Positions 43,075 through 51,796 are shown, counted from the stretch's first letter. The stretch: 64,000 bases of DNA from Companilactobacillus jidongensis (GCF_003946575.1 NZ_RHOP01000008.1:1-64000), one strand, 5' to 3'. The notes: generated by a model not told the origin, from the letters alone. Program-made: numbers and translations.

Positions 43075-43857
43075 ATGGACGAAAAAAAAATTATACTCAC
43101 GGATTTGGATGGGACTTTCGTGATGGATTCTCATTCTGTGAATAAGAAAGATTTAGACGCTTTCCATGAATTGAAAGATAATTTTATCATGGGTGTTGCA
43201 ACTGGAAGATCGTTAAAAGAAATAGACTACCTTGAAGAAGATAATGGAATAAAATTTGATATTGGTGTCGGGTTTAATGGATCCCTAATTAGAGGAACTA
43301 ACGGAGAACTTTTAGTTGATAAACCGATCCAACATGATGATCTTTGCAAAATATTAAGTTACTTAGAATCTAATAATATAATTTTTGATGCCTTAGATGG
43401 TTTAAAGAGGATTGGAAGTTACAAAGCCACTGATCCTAAGAGACTTTGGGGAATGAATTTAGTAACACTGAATGATCCGTTTGATACAGTCAGAGATATG
43501 AATATTTATAAAATAAATGTTCGTCCTGGTAAAGAAAAATTTGATAAGGTATTTAGTAATATGATCCAATTGTTTCCTGGATTGTCGATTTATGAAGGTG
43601 GTACTCAACAACGAATAGAAATATCAGCTAAAAATAGTTCAAAAGGAACAGCCGTTGAATATTTAAAGAATAAATACAAGCGTGATGTAATTGTAGTTGG
43701 TGATTCTGGCAACGATGCTCCGATGTTTGAAAAAGCTGATATTTCTTTCTGCATTTCCCATGCTAAACCTGAAGTTAAAAATAAGGCAGACTATGCAATT
43801 GATAGTTTTGCAGATGTTTCAGAAAAATTAAATTCAATGTATAAAGAGATGATATAG
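43075..43857 (+). CDS. HAD superfamily phosphatase, Cof type
   Basis: The 260-residue HAD enzyme has motif I DLDGTFV (Asp10 nucleophile, Asp12), a C2 cap domain, the Lys in SSKGTAVEYLKN and motif IV VVGDSGNDAPMFEKAD. It lies between the PTS IICB and EIIA genes, two bases after the former, so it most likely dephosphorylates the sugar phosphate made by that PTS or a derivative of it. No other catabolic enzyme is in this operon. Confidence 0.9.
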   Translation: MDEKKIILTDLDGTFVMDSHSVNKKDLDAFHELKDNFIMGVATGRSLKEIDYLEEDNGIKFDIGVGFNGSLIRGTNGELLVDKPIQHDDLCKILSYLESNNIIFDALDGLKRIGSYKATDPKRLWGMNLVTLNDPFDTVRDMNIYKINVRPGKEKFDKVFSNMIQLFPGLSIYEGGTQQRIEISAKNSSKGTAVEYLKNKYKRDVIVVGDSGNDAPMFEKADISFCISHAKPEVKNKADYAIDSFADVSEKLNSMYKEMI

Positions 43858-44343
43858 ATGTTTGGATTCTTAAAAAAACATTCAGATGAAAACACTTTAA
43901 TGTCGATTGGTAACGGAGAAGTTGTTGAATTGTCTAAAGTTGATGATCCTGTTTTCAATACTGGAATAATGGGTGCGGGATATGGCTTTTTACCAGCAGA
44001 TAATAATATCTATTCTCCAGTATCTGGAAAAGTTTCAATGATTCCTGATACTAAACATGGTATTGGTATTACTACCTCTAATGGGACAGAAGTTTTAGTT
44101 CATATGGGAATTGATACCGTTGAATTAAAAGGGATTCCATTTGATATAGCAGTTAATGTTGGTGATGAAGTTAATGCAGGTCAACAGGTTGCTACCATGG
44201 ATTTAAATAAAATCGAGGAAGCTGGTAAGGATACAACAACAATGGTCGTTATGACTAATGGTAATGACAAAGGATTATCAGTTAATCTTAAACCAGGAAA
44301 TAAGAGTAATGAAGATATAGCAGCAGTAATTGTTACTGCTTAA
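43858..44343 (+). CDS. PTS EIIA component, glucose (Crr) type
   Basis: The 161-residue EIIA has the HPr-accepting active histidine in VLVHMGIDTVELKG (His82), with the partner His67 in TKHGIGI, and the family start IYSPVSGKV. Its ATG follows the stop codon of the HAD gene directly, and a good ribosome site (AAGAGATG) lies within that gene's end. It completes the IICB permease at 41390. Confidence 0.93.
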   Translation: MFGFLKKHSDENTLMSIGNGEVVELSKVDDPVFNTGIMGAGYGFLPADNNIYSPVSGKVSMIPDTKHGIGITTSNGTEVLVHMGIDTVELKGIPFDIAVNVGDEVNAGQQVATMDLNKIEEAGKDTTTMVVMTNGNDKGLSVNLKPGNKSNEDIAAVIVTA

Positions 44344-44345
44344 TA

Positions 44346-44401
44346 AAAAAAACACAGTTGTTCTACGTGAGGTTAACTCATATAGAATGACTGTGTTTTT
44401 T
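44346..44401. terminator. bidirectional terminator between modules IV and V
   Basis: A long two-part hairpin has outer arms AAAAAACACAGT / ACTGTGTTTTTT and an inner pairing of GTTCTACGTGAG with CTCATATAGAAT. A- and T-runs on each side serve the convergent EIIA and LacI genes. Confidence 0.9.
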
Positions 44402-45386
44402 ATTTTAGCTTTGCAGGAATGATCAGCTTTGATGGGATGTCCTTATCGTCATCCTTTAATAGATCAATCATAACTTCAGCTGCACTGGCTCCCATTAGGA
44501 AGGGATTTTGCTCAATTAATTTAGCTTGCGGTTCTATTGCACGGGCTAGATCGGTATCTGAAAATCCAGTAGCAGTAACATTTTTATCATCCACATATCC
44601 TTTAGCAATTAAACCAGGCATGAACTCCAGTAACCAACGTTCCTTGATGGCAAAAATCAAAGTTTTTTCATCTGATTTTTTTATTAAGGAAACAATTTTA
44701 TCGTGAATTTCTTTATGATTATGAGATTTTTCTGATATTTCAATTACATCAACATTATCTGTAACAGATGTAATTCCTTGATAACGTTCTCGACGAGTTG
44801 AAGCAATATTAATGTCTGAACTGATTACTATTACGTGATCATAACCTTGATTTCTAAAATACAGCATGGCGTTACGAGCAGCACTGTAATTATTTGTAAT
44901 TACTTGAGGCCAAGATGATCTTTCCACTTCACGATCGACGATAACAATTGGTATATCTCGTCTTATTTCGGTTTCAATTAGGTTCATATCGCTAGTTAAC
45001 GGTTGAAAAATCAATCCATCAAAACTGTGATTATTAACCGAATCCATCAATTGAATTTCTCTTTTTTGACTTGTATCTGTATCAAATAAAACTCCAATAT
45101 AGCCGTTACTCTCTAAGATAGAACTTACACCCTTAAAAAGTTCGGTTGAAAAATAATCATCGATATTTGCAACAACCACCGCAATCATATTACTTGATTT
45201 TGTTACCATTTGACGAGCAGCAGAATTAGGAACGTAATTTAACTTATCAATTGATTCGGAAACTCTCTCAGCAGTTTCTTCTGACATTCTGGATAAATCA
45301 TTATTTAAAAATCGGGAGACAGTAGCGATTGATACATTTGCAAGTGCTGCCACATCCTTCATATTGGCACTTTGTTTCTTTTTCAT
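44400..45386 (-). CDS. LacI family transcriptional regulator
   Basis: The 328-residue regulator has the LacI headpiece MKDVAALANVSIATVSRFLN, a hinge helix (NSAARQMVTKSSNMIAVVV) and a periplasmic-binding-like effector core. I take ATG 45386; the ORF stays open for 23 further codons, but these are hydrophobic and unlike the family. It is divergent to module V. Two inverted copies of a GxAAAACGTTTACC element in the intergenic region are its likely operators. KdgR-type LacI proteins control ketodeoxygluconate genes, which matches the module content. Confidence 0.9.
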   Translation of the reverse strand: MKKKQSANMKDVAALANVSIATVSRFLNNDLSRMSEETAERVSESIDKLNYVPNSAARQMVTKSSNMIAVVVANIDDYFSTELFKGVSSILESNGYIGVLFDTDTSQKREIQLMDSVNNHSFDGLIFQPLTSDMNLIETEIRRDIPIVIVDREVERSSWPQVITNNYSAARNAMLYFRNQGYDHVIVISSDINIASTRRERYQGITSVTDNVDVIEISEKSHNHKEIHDKIVSLIKKSDEKTLIFAIKERWLLEFMPGLIAKGYVDDKNVTATGFSDTDLARAIEPQAKLIEQNPFLMGASAAEVMIDLLKDDDKDIPSKLIIPAKLK

Positions 45387-45474
45387 TATTTTATTTACCA
45401 CTATTCTTAAAAATACTAATAATACTATATCATACTGTGCTAATGGATAATGCAATTCAAATGGTTAAAATCAA

Positions 45475-45488
45475 GGTAAACGTTTTAC
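45475..45488. promoter_or_regulatory. LacI-type operator O1
   Basis: GGTAAACGTTTTAC; its complement GTAAAACGTTTACC differs from operator O2 at one base. It is 89 bases before the lacI-type start. The element also resembles a cre site. Confidence 0.6.
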
Positions 45489-45571
45489 TAGCACCGTAAA
45501 GTTAATGATTTGGCATAAAAGTTGTTATGAAAGCAATTATATTTAATATAAATAGTTCTTGAATTAATTTA

Positions 45572-45585
45572 GGAAAACGTTTACC
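45572..45585. promoter_or_regulatory. LacI-type operator O2
   Basis: GGAAAACGTTTACC, 49 bases before the start of the first plus-strand gene. Its centre is 97 bp from that of O1, and the two are in opposite orientation. Confidence 0.6.
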
Positions 45586-45634
45586 ATATGCTTTGTAAAG
45601 GGTTACAAAAATTAAATGATGTGGAGATGTGCAT

Positions 45635-45889
45635 ATGTCAGAGAGAACACAAATTGATCCAGAAAAATTTGCATTGAACTTTGCTAGCTCTAATTATGAG
45701 AAAGGGTTGGATAAAAAGGAACTTATCAAGGAGTCAAAGGATTACTTAATTAGTTATCTAACTGCATATTATTTGGCCCAAGATTTTAATAATGCTGAAC
45801 AAAAGAGTTTTGATAAAGATGGAACTCAATTTCAGGATTTGAGTTTTGAAGATTTAATCAGTAGAGTACGTGATTTAAACAAATATTAG
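45635..45889 (+). CDS. small acidic protein of unknown function leading module V
   Basis: This 84-residue protein has no family I recognise. It is charged and predicted helical (SERTQIDPEKFALNF, KELIKESKDYLISYLTAYYLAQDF, DLSFEDLISRVRDLN) without membrane segment, Cys pairs or repeats. ATG 45635 follows GGAGAT by 6 bases and the next gene starts 13 bases after its stop codon. As the first gene of the operon it is produced with the catabolic enzymes; a regulatory or complex-stabilising role is possible but unsupported. Confidence 0.72.
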   Translation: MSERTQIDPEKFALNFASSNYEKGLDKKELIKESKDYLISYLTAYYLAQDFNNAEQKSFDKDGTQFQDLSFEDLISRVRDLNKY

Positions 45890-45902
45890 TGGGGTGGAAA
45901 AA

Positions 45903-46652
45903 ATGACTTTAATTTTAAACACATGGATTTTTGAAAAGGATGTTAAGGAAGGAACAAATCAAGTTGACTTAGTAGACCGTGTTGCTAGCTTAGGTGCTGA
46001 CGGTATTGAAGTACGTCGTGAATATTTCAAAGATCTAGATAAGGAATTACCTGAGACAGCTAAGAAAGCTAAAGAACATGATTTGATTGTTAACTATAGT
46101 GTTCCTGATGTCGTGTTTGAAGACGACGGTTCATTAAATCCAATGCTGAAAACATATTTCGAAGAAGGTAAAACATTAGGCCTAAAGAAAATTAAATTCA
46201 ATATCGGTAATTTTGATAAGTTTACGGGAGACTTAAAAGAAGCTTTGAGTCAATTCCCAATTGATAAAATTGAAATGAACGTTGAAAATGATCAAACCCA
46301 AGTTTCAGGTACAGTTAAAGCATTGACGAAGTTCCTATCAGCAGCACATGAAGCAGGACTACCAGAAATTGGATATGTTTATGATCTTGGTAACTGGGCA
46401 TTTACACATGGTGATGCAGTTGAAAGTGCTAAAGCTTTGGCACCATATACACATTACATTCACTTGAAGAACACAATTGACAATGAAGGTGAATTATCAA
46501 CTTCTGATGATTTAAACGTTGGTATTTATGATTGGAAAAATATTCTTACATATTTACCAAAAGATGTTTACTTTGCTCTTGAATATCCAATGGATACAGA
46601 TGAACAAATTAAAGGACAAATACAATTGTTTCATAAAGAGGTAGGTGCATAG
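45903..46652 (+). CDS. sugar phosphate isomerase/epimerase (TIM barrel), copy 2
   Basis: The 249-residue protein is a close paralogue of the one at 38648, with the same metal-ligand segments (GADGIEVRREYFKD, IEMNVENDQTQVSG, GYVYDLGNWAFTHGDA, YIHLKN, FALEYPMD). ATG 45903 follows GGGGTGG. In both places it is coded next to or near a KDG kinase, which suggests that both serve the same ketodeoxy acid route with different uptake systems. Confidence 0.87.
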   Translation: MTLILNTWIFEKDVKEGTNQVDLVDRVASLGADGIEVRREYFKDLDKELPETAKKAKEHDLIVNYSVPDVVFEDDGSLNPMLKTYFEEGKTLGLKKIKFNIGNFDKFTGDLKEALSQFPIDKIEMNVENDQTQVSGTVKALTKFLSAAHEAGLPEIGYVYDLGNWAFTHGDAVESAKALAPYTHYIHLKNTIDNEGELSTSDDLNVGIYDWKNILTYLPKDVYFALEYPMDTDEQIKGQIQLFHKEVGA

Positions 46653-46655
46653 CAT

Positions 46656-47948
46656 ATGAGCTCTACAGTAATCGCAATACTTTTATTAATTACGTTTGCT
46701 GCCTTTATCTATTACATACTTAAAGGTGGTAACTTGATGGTCGGATTCTTCGTAATGGCCATCTTATGGGCTTTGATTGGTATGGTTCCATTTGATACAG
46801 CCATTCAAAAAGTTTTTGCTGAACCGGCGTTGAATTATGGTCCTACAATTATTTACATTGTGTTTGGTTCCTGGTTTGGACGTGTTTTGGTTGAAAGTGG
46901 TATTGCTCCGGCAATATCAGAGCAGACTAATAAGGTCGGTAAAAAGAAACCATTAATTGCCGGTATTCTTGTTATTATCGTTACTGCTTTTATCTTCGTT
47001 AGTGCTTATGGCGTTGGTTCGGTTATCGCTATTGGTGTTATCTTACTTCCAATCCTTCTATCAATTGGTTTACCTAGAGACTTGGCATTGTCAGTCTTTG
47101 CTTTATCAATCGGTGCTCCAATGTATATCAACGTTGTTTTATATAATCAAATTAAGGCATTTTTCCCAAAGGCTGTTTATGGTGGTTCATATCTTGTCTT
47201 TGGTGTAATTGCAGCATTAGTTCAATTAACAGCAGTAATTATATTGTTAATTGTTAACCGTAAAAAGATTGATCCATCTCAAGCGGAGAAAAACTTGGAA
47301 ATTATTGGTGCAAGTTCGGATAATGTTGCTGATGGTAATAAGGTTCCCAAGATTGCTTTCATCATTCCTATTATCCCAGTTGCAATGAATATGATTTTTA
47401 AATGGGATGCTATTCCAGCTCTAACAGTTTCAACATTATTAGCCATGTTATTAACTGGTAAGATGAAAAATTACAAGGCTTTCGTTAGTTTCTTGAACGA
47501 GTCAATTAAGAAATCAATTAGTGATATTTCAGGATTAATCATGTTCTTAATGGCATTAACAATGTTCAGTGGAGCTGCTTCATTGAACGCTGCGCGTTTC
47601 CGTCCAATATTCCAAGCAATTTTACCTCACGATCACTTAATTTTAGCAATTGCTCTAGGTGTTTTAGCACCATTGGCTTTGTTCCGTGGTCCATTGCACG
47701 TATGGGGTGCTGGTGCCGCCACAGCCGCAGTTCTATCTGGTACAGGATTATTCAGTGATGCATTCTTACTACCACTATTGTATGTGCCAACGTTGCTAGC
47801 TATTTCAACAGATATCACACAATCATGGAATATCTGGGGACTAGATTACATGAAAGTTCAATCAAAGAGCTTTTTGAAGTATGGCGTACCGGTCATGTGG
47901 ATAGTCTCAATTATTAATGAAGTTCTAGTTTATTATTTCTTCGGTTAA
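46656..47948 (+). CDS. GntP-like gluconate/organic acid permease
   Basis: The 430-residue membrane protein has about twelve hydrophobic segments (first TVIAILLLITFAAFIYYILKG) and conserved loops such as GSWFGRVLVESGIAPAISEQTNKVGKKKP and LALFRGPLHVWGAGAATAAVL, which fit the GntP/ion-transporter group of gluconate and organic acid symporters. It begins three bases after the isomerase gene. It would import an unphosphorylated sugar acid for the KDG kinase that follows. Confidence 0.82.
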   Translation: MSSTVIAILLLITFAAFIYYILKGGNLMVGFFVMAILWALIGMVPFDTAIQKVFAEPALNYGPTIIYIVFGSWFGRVLVESGIAPAISEQTNKVGKKKPLIAGILVIIVTAFIFVSAYGVGSVIAIGVILLPILLSIGLPRDLALSVFALSIGAPMYINVVLYNQIKAFFPKAVYGGSYLVFGVIAALVQLTAVIILLIVNRKKIDPSQAEKNLEIIGASSDNVADGNKVPKIAFIIPIIPVAMNMIFKWDAIPALTVSTLLAMLLTGKMKNYKAFVSFLNESIKKSISDISGLIMFLMALTMFSGAASLNAARFRPIFQAILPHDHLILAIALGVLAPLALFRGPLHVWGAGAATAAVLSGTGLFSDAFLLPLLYVPTLLAISTDITQSWNIWGLDYMKVQSKSFLKYGVPVMWIVSIINEVLVYYFFG

Positions 47949-47985
47949 ATCAAAAAAATATTAGTTAAATCAAAGGAGTTTTATT

Positions 47986-48945
47986 ATGAGTGAAGTTATT
48001 ACGATTGGTGAACCATTAGTATGTTTTGCTTCAAAGGATTCAGATGTATCTTTAGTAGATGCAATTAATTTTCATAAAATCATGGGTGGAGCTGAACTAA
48101 ATGTAGCGATTGGTGTACGTCGTTTAGGACATTCAGTAGAATATATTTCTCAAGTTGGAGCAGATCCATTTGGTGATTATGTTATTAAGACAATTTTAAG
48201 TCATGATGTTGGTACAAAGTATATTTCAAAGGATCCTAATAATTTTACAGGACATCAATTAAAACAATTAGTTACAAAAGGCGATCCAGATACATTTAAT
48301 TATCGTAAAGGATCAGCTGCTTCACATCTTACAAGTGATGTGATTAATAAAGTTGACTTAGATGGTGTTAAGGTAGCTCACATGTCAGGAATTTTCCCAG
48401 CAATTTCAGATATTGCTGAAGAAACATTCAGAACTTTACTAAAGAGAATTGTCGATAAGGGTATTCTTGTAACATTTGATCCAAACCTAAGACCATCACT
48501 ATGGAGTAGCCAAGAAAAGATGATCAGTACAATCAATGAATTAGCCGCTTCAGCAGATATTGTTTTACCAGGTGTTGAAGAAGGTAAGATTTTGATGGGT
48601 TCAGATGACCCTGAAAAGATTGCTGATTTCTATTTAAAAGGTGAACGTACAAAGACCGTTGTTGTTAAAATAGGTGCCGAGGGTGCCTATGTTAAGACTA
48701 AAGATGGTGACAGCTATACAGTTAAAGGATTCAAAGTCGATAAGGTCGTCGATACTGTCGGCGCCGGTGATGGATTTGCTTTGGGTGTTATCACGGCACT
48801 TCTTGAAGGTAAACCAATGAAGGATGCAGTTCTACGTGGAAATGCAGTCGGAGCTTTACAAGTTCAAACATTGGGTGATAATGATGGATATCCAGATAAA
48901 GATGGATTGAAAGAATTTTACGCAAAAGAAGGAGTTCAAGAATAA
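47986..48945 (+). CDS. 2-keto-3-deoxygluconate kinase-like PfkB sugar kinase, copy 2
   Basis: The 319-residue PfkB kinase has GGAELNVAIGVRRLG and DTVGAGDGFALGVI. It is the same length as copy 1 at 39398 and nearly identical over long blocks (for example residues 33-110), so the two arose by a fairly recent duplication. AAGGAG precedes the ATG. Expected reaction: 2-keto-3-deoxygluconate + ATP to KDPG, the substrate of the aldolase coded at 50154 in the same operon. Confidence 0.9.
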   Translation: MSEVITIGEPLVCFASKDSDVSLVDAINFHKIMGGAELNVAIGVRRLGHSVEYISQVGADPFGDYVIKTILSHDVGTKYISKDPNNFTGHQLKQLVTKGDPDTFNYRKGSAASHLTSDVINKVDLDGVKVAHMSGIFPAISDIAEETFRTLLKRIVDKGILVTFDPNLRPSLWSSQEKMISTINELAASADIVLPGVEEGKILMGSDDPEKIADFYLKGERTKTVVVKIGAEGAYVKTKDGDSYTVKGFKVDKVVDTVGAGDGFALGVITALLEGKPMKDAVLRGNAVGALQVQTLGDNDGYPDKDGLKEFYAKEGVQE

Positions 48946-48947
48946 TA

Positions 48948-49571
48948 ATGAAGCTTCAAGTGGCCATTGATAGAGTAACTTTAGATGATGCAGTTAAATT
49001 GACACATGAATTAAATGGAGTAGTTGATATTATTGAATTAGGTACTTCACTGATTAAAGACTATGGTTTATTGGCACTTAAGAGTGCGCCTTTTAATTTA
49101 CAAAGTTCAGAAATTTTGTACGATTTGAAGACAAACGATGAAGGCGTATATGAGTTTGAAAAGGGATTCGATGCTAATGCTGATATTCTAACCGTTATGG
49201 CTGGATCATCATTAGACACGATTGAACAAGTTTATGATGTAACTGAAAAATTCAACAAAGAAATGTTGATTGATTTATTAGAAGTTGATAATAATAAGAT
49301 CAAAGAAATTTCTGGCTTTGATAATGCAATATATGGATTACATCATTCAAAAGATTCAAAGGATTCCTTTGATGCAGTGGACACTTTAGATAAATTCAAG
49401 AAGAATTTCCCAGCAATTAAGAAAATTGCTGTTGCTGGTGGAATTGACTTGAAACAAGCTAAAGCAATTGCTACTCAAGGTATCGCCGATACAATTATTG
49501 TTGGTGGTAAAATAGTTAAGACAGACAATCCAGTGGAATCTGCTAAACAATTCATGGAGGCAATAAAATGA
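48948..49571 (+). CDS. 3-hexulose-6-phosphate synthase / keto-gulonate-phosphate decarboxylase family
   Basis: The 207-residue protein belongs to the orotidine-decarboxylase-like (OMPDC) suprafamily. LQVAIDRV, ELGTSLIKDYG, the D-x-K-x-x-D motif in LYDLKTNDEG (metal and substrate site) and VAGGID are visible. The partner gene for a 6-phospho-3-hexuloisomerase follows with a 4-base ATGA overlap, which favours hexulose-6-phosphate synthase (formaldehyde + ribulose-5-phosphate, reversible) over UlaD-type decarboxylase. The pair may make ribulose-5-phosphate from fructose-6-phosphate. Its presence in a KDG module is unusual. Confidence 0.85.
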   Translation: MKLQVAIDRVTLDDAVKLTHELNGVVDIIELGTSLIKDYGLLALKSAPFNLQSSEILYDLKTNDEGVYEFEKGFDANADILTVMAGSSLDTIEQVYDVTEKFNKEMLIDLLEVDNNKIKEISGFDNAIYGLHHSKDSKDSFDAVDTLDKFKKNFPAIKKIAVAGGIDLKQAKAIATQGIADTIIVGGKIVKTDNPVESAKQFMEAIK

Positions 49572-50110
49572 CATTAATCAGTCAAATTATGCAAGAAGTT
49601 AACGAAGTTATGAATATGGTCGACGAAAACCAAATAGATAATGCTGAAAAACTGATCAAAAAGGATAAACGCATTTTTGTTCTTGGAGCCGGTCGTTCTG
49701 GATTGATGGCAAAAGGATTTGCGATGCGTTTGATGCATATTGGTTATACAGTATATGTAATTGGTGAAACAATCACGCCTTCAGTTCAATCAGGTGATGT
49801 ATTGGTATCAGTATCAGGTTCTGGTAAGACAGCAAGTATTCTAGAATTAACACAAAAAGCAAAAGCTGACGGAGTAGAAATAGTTACCTTAACTAGTAAA
49901 GAAGATTCACCACTTGGTCAATTGGGTGATGCAACTATTGTTGTTCCGGGTGCCACTAAAGGTGGAGACGGCGTAAAGTCAATCCAACTTTTAAGTACTC
50001 TGTTTGATCAAAGTGTACATATTACCTTAGATACATTGTGCTTGAAGTTAAGTAGACGTGATCATACTTCAAATGATTCGGCTAAATCAGCACATAGTAA
50101 TATGGAATAG
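49568..50110 (+). CDS. 6-phospho-3-hexuloisomerase (SIS domain)
   Basis: The 180-residue SIS protein has LGAGRSGLMAKGFAMRLMHIGYTVYVIGE and SVSGSGKTASILELTQKAK, and is of the length typical of HxlB/PHI, which interconverts 3-hexulose-6-phosphate and fructose-6-phosphate. It overlaps the synthase gene by four bases (ATGA), so the two are translated together. The C-terminus is rich in serine and histidine (SSDH-like DHTSNDSAKSAHS). Confidence 0.88.
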   Translation: MTLISQIMQEVNEVMNMVDENQIDNAEKLIKKDKRIFVLGAGRSGLMAKGFAMRLMHIGYTVYVIGETITPSVQSGDVLVSVSGSGKTASILELTQKAKADGVEIVTLTSKEDSPLGQLGDATIVVPGATKGGDGVKSIQLLSTLFDQSVHITLDTLCLKLSRRDHTSNDSAKSAHSNME

Positions 50111-50153
50111 TAAAATATATACTGTCCGACAAATTTATTGAGGTGGTAATTAA

Positions 50154-50801
50154 ATGTTACAAAAAATAGAAATTTTAAAAAATGTTCAAAATTCAGGTGT
50201 TGTCGCAGTTGTTCGTGGTGCATCTAAAGAAGAAGCCTATAATGCTGCCAAAGCATGTATTGAAGGCGGAGTTAAAGCTATCGAATTGACATTCACTGCT
50301 CCACATGCGGATGAAATCATTGGAGACTTAGCCGAAGAATATAAAGATGATAGTGATGTAGTTATTGGTGCAGGGACAGTTCTTGACCCAGCCACTGCTC
50401 GTTTAGCTATTATTGCTGGAGCTAAGTTTGTTGTTAGCCCATCATTTTCAAAAGATGTAGCAAAGTTATGTAATCTTTATGCAATTCCTTATATGCCAGG
50501 ATGCATGACACCACGAGAAGTTCAAGATGCTTTAACATATGGATCAGATATTGTTAAAATCTTCCCTGGTTCAGTTGTAGGACAAGGTATGGTTTCAGCA
50601 CTTAAGGGACCATTCCCACAAGTAAATATTATGCCTACTGGTGGCGTATCATTGGAGAACATGAAAGAATGGTTCGACAAAGGCGTTATCGTTGTTGGTG
50701 CTGGTGGTAACTTGGTTGGACCAGCAGCTAAAGGTGACTATGAACAAGTTAAGAAGAATGCAGAAGCATATCACGCAGAAATTCTTAAAATTAGAGGATA
50801 G
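50154..50801 (+). CDS. KDPG/KHG family aldolase, copy 2
   Basis: This 215-residue class I aldolase has VVAVVRGASKEEA, the Glu in AIELTFT, GAGTVLDP and the Schiff-base lysine in DIVKIFPGSVVGQG, followed by MPTGGVSLENM. It splits KDPG to pyruvate and glyceraldehyde-3-phosphate and so closes the route begun by the KDG kinase of the same module. It is distinct from, and closer to classical Eda sequence than, the copy at 22971. Confidence 0.92.
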   Translation: MLQKIEILKNVQNSGVVAVVRGASKEEAYNAAKACIEGGVKAIELTFTAPHADEIIGDLAEEYKDDSDVVIGAGTVLDPATARLAIIAGAKFVVSPSFSKDVAKLCNLYAIPYMPGCMTPREVQDALTYGSDIVKIFPGSVVGQGMVSALKGPFPQVNIMPTGGVSLENMKEWFDKGVIVVGAGGNLVGPAAKGDYEQVKKNAEAYHAEILKIRG

Positions 50802-50811
50802 TTATTCAAAT

Positions 50812-50846
50812 AAAAGGGATGTTTCTTTATTGGGAACATCTCTTTT
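50812..50846 (+). terminator. terminator between aldolase and SDR genes
   Basis: AAAAGGGATGTT / AACATCTCTTTT (one G-U pair), with an 11-base loop and T-rich end. The following SDR gene may have its own promoter or be reached by read-through. Confidence 0.75.
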
Positions 50847-50881
50847 AAATTCTAAAGTTATATAAACGGGGGATAGTAATT

Positions 50882-51697
50882 TTGGAACAATCAAAAGATG
50901 AAATTATGAAAAATGAAAAAGCGCTAGATCAATTTAAGATGAATTTCTTTGATTTGACCGGAAAAGTGGCCATTGTAACCGGAGGAAATACCGGGTTGGG
51001 CCAAGGATATGCAATTGCTTTGGCAGAAGCTGGTGCAGATATATTTATAGCCGCACATAGCAAACGTGAGTGGGATTCTACACGTCAAATGATTGAGAAA
51101 AGGGCACGTAGAGTAGAATTCATGGCATGTGATTTAACTGAAGAAGGAATTGCAGACCAAGTTATTAGTAAGACACTTGAGTCATTTGGTCATATTGATA
51201 TTCTAGTAAATAATGCTGGAATGATTCGACGTAATTCCATTCTCGAATCCAAGGATAAGGATTGGGACGATGTAATTAATATTAACCTTAATGCGGTTTA
51301 TCATTTATCAATGGCAGCAGCCAAGATTATGGCAAAGCAAAGGTCAGGTAAAATAATTAATATTGGATCTATGCTGTCATTTCAAGGTGGCAAATTTATT
51401 CCATCATATACTGCGGCTAAGCATGGTGTTGCGGGATTAACTAAGTCATTTGCAAGTGAATTAGGAGCATATAATATTCAAGTTAACGCGATTGCACCAG
51501 GGTATATAAAAACTGCTAATACAGCTCCAATTCGTGCTGATAAAAAGCGAAACCAAGAAATTCTTGATAGAATACCAGCAGGGCATTGGGCTGAACCATC
51601 AGAATTGATGGGTGCTGCAGTATTTCTTGCAAGCAAAGCATCTGATTATGTTAATGGGCATATATTAGCTGTAGATGGTGGATACTTGGTACGATAA
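50882..51697 (+). CDS. KduD/gluconate 5-dehydrogenase-like SDR
   Basis: The 271-residue SDR has a 20-residue N-terminal extension, then FFDLTGKVAIVTGGNTGLGQGYAIALAEAGADIF, NNAG in LVNNAGMIRRN, the Ser in INIGSMLSFQGG, Tyr-x3-Lys in YTAAK and VNGHILAVDGGYLVR. It is close to KduD (2-dehydro-3-deoxygluconate 5-dehydrogenase). TTG 50882 is used behind a GGGGGA site; an ATG at codon 9 is possible. It is probably the oxidoreductase that feeds KDG to the second kinase. Confidence 0.88.
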   Translation: MEQSKDEIMKNEKALDQFKMNFFDLTGKVAIVTGGNTGLGQGYAIALAEAGADIFIAAHSKREWDSTRQMIEKRARRVEFMACDLTEEGIADQVISKTLESFGHIDILVNNAGMIRRNSILESKDKDWDDVININLNAVYHLSMAAAKIMAKQRSGKIINIGSMLSFQGGKFIPSYTAAKHGVAGLTKSFASELGAYNIQVNAIAPGYIKTANTAPIRADKKRNQEILDRIPAGHWAEPSELMGAAVFLASKASDYVNGHILAVDGGYLVR

Positions 51698-51728
51698 TAT
51701 TTTTCGATATTTTAAAAATCATATATTG

Positions 51729-51762
51729 GGAATCGAACCAGATTGGTCGATTCTTTTTTTGT
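51729..51762 (+). terminator. terminator of module V
   Basis: GAATCGA / TCGATTC with an inner CCA-GAT-TGG stem and one bulged A, followed by seven T. Confidence 0.88.
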
Positions 51763-51778
51763 ACATTATATATTTCAT

Positions 51779-51796
51779 ATAATGTTATAACATTAT
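51779..51796. promoter_or_regulatory. GntR operator candidate, autoregulatory
   Basis: ATAATGTTATAACATTAT is a perfect 18-bp palindrome, 98 bases before the GntR/UTRA gene. Its core AAYRTTATAAYRTT recurs at 52641 before the operon. Confidence 0.6.
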
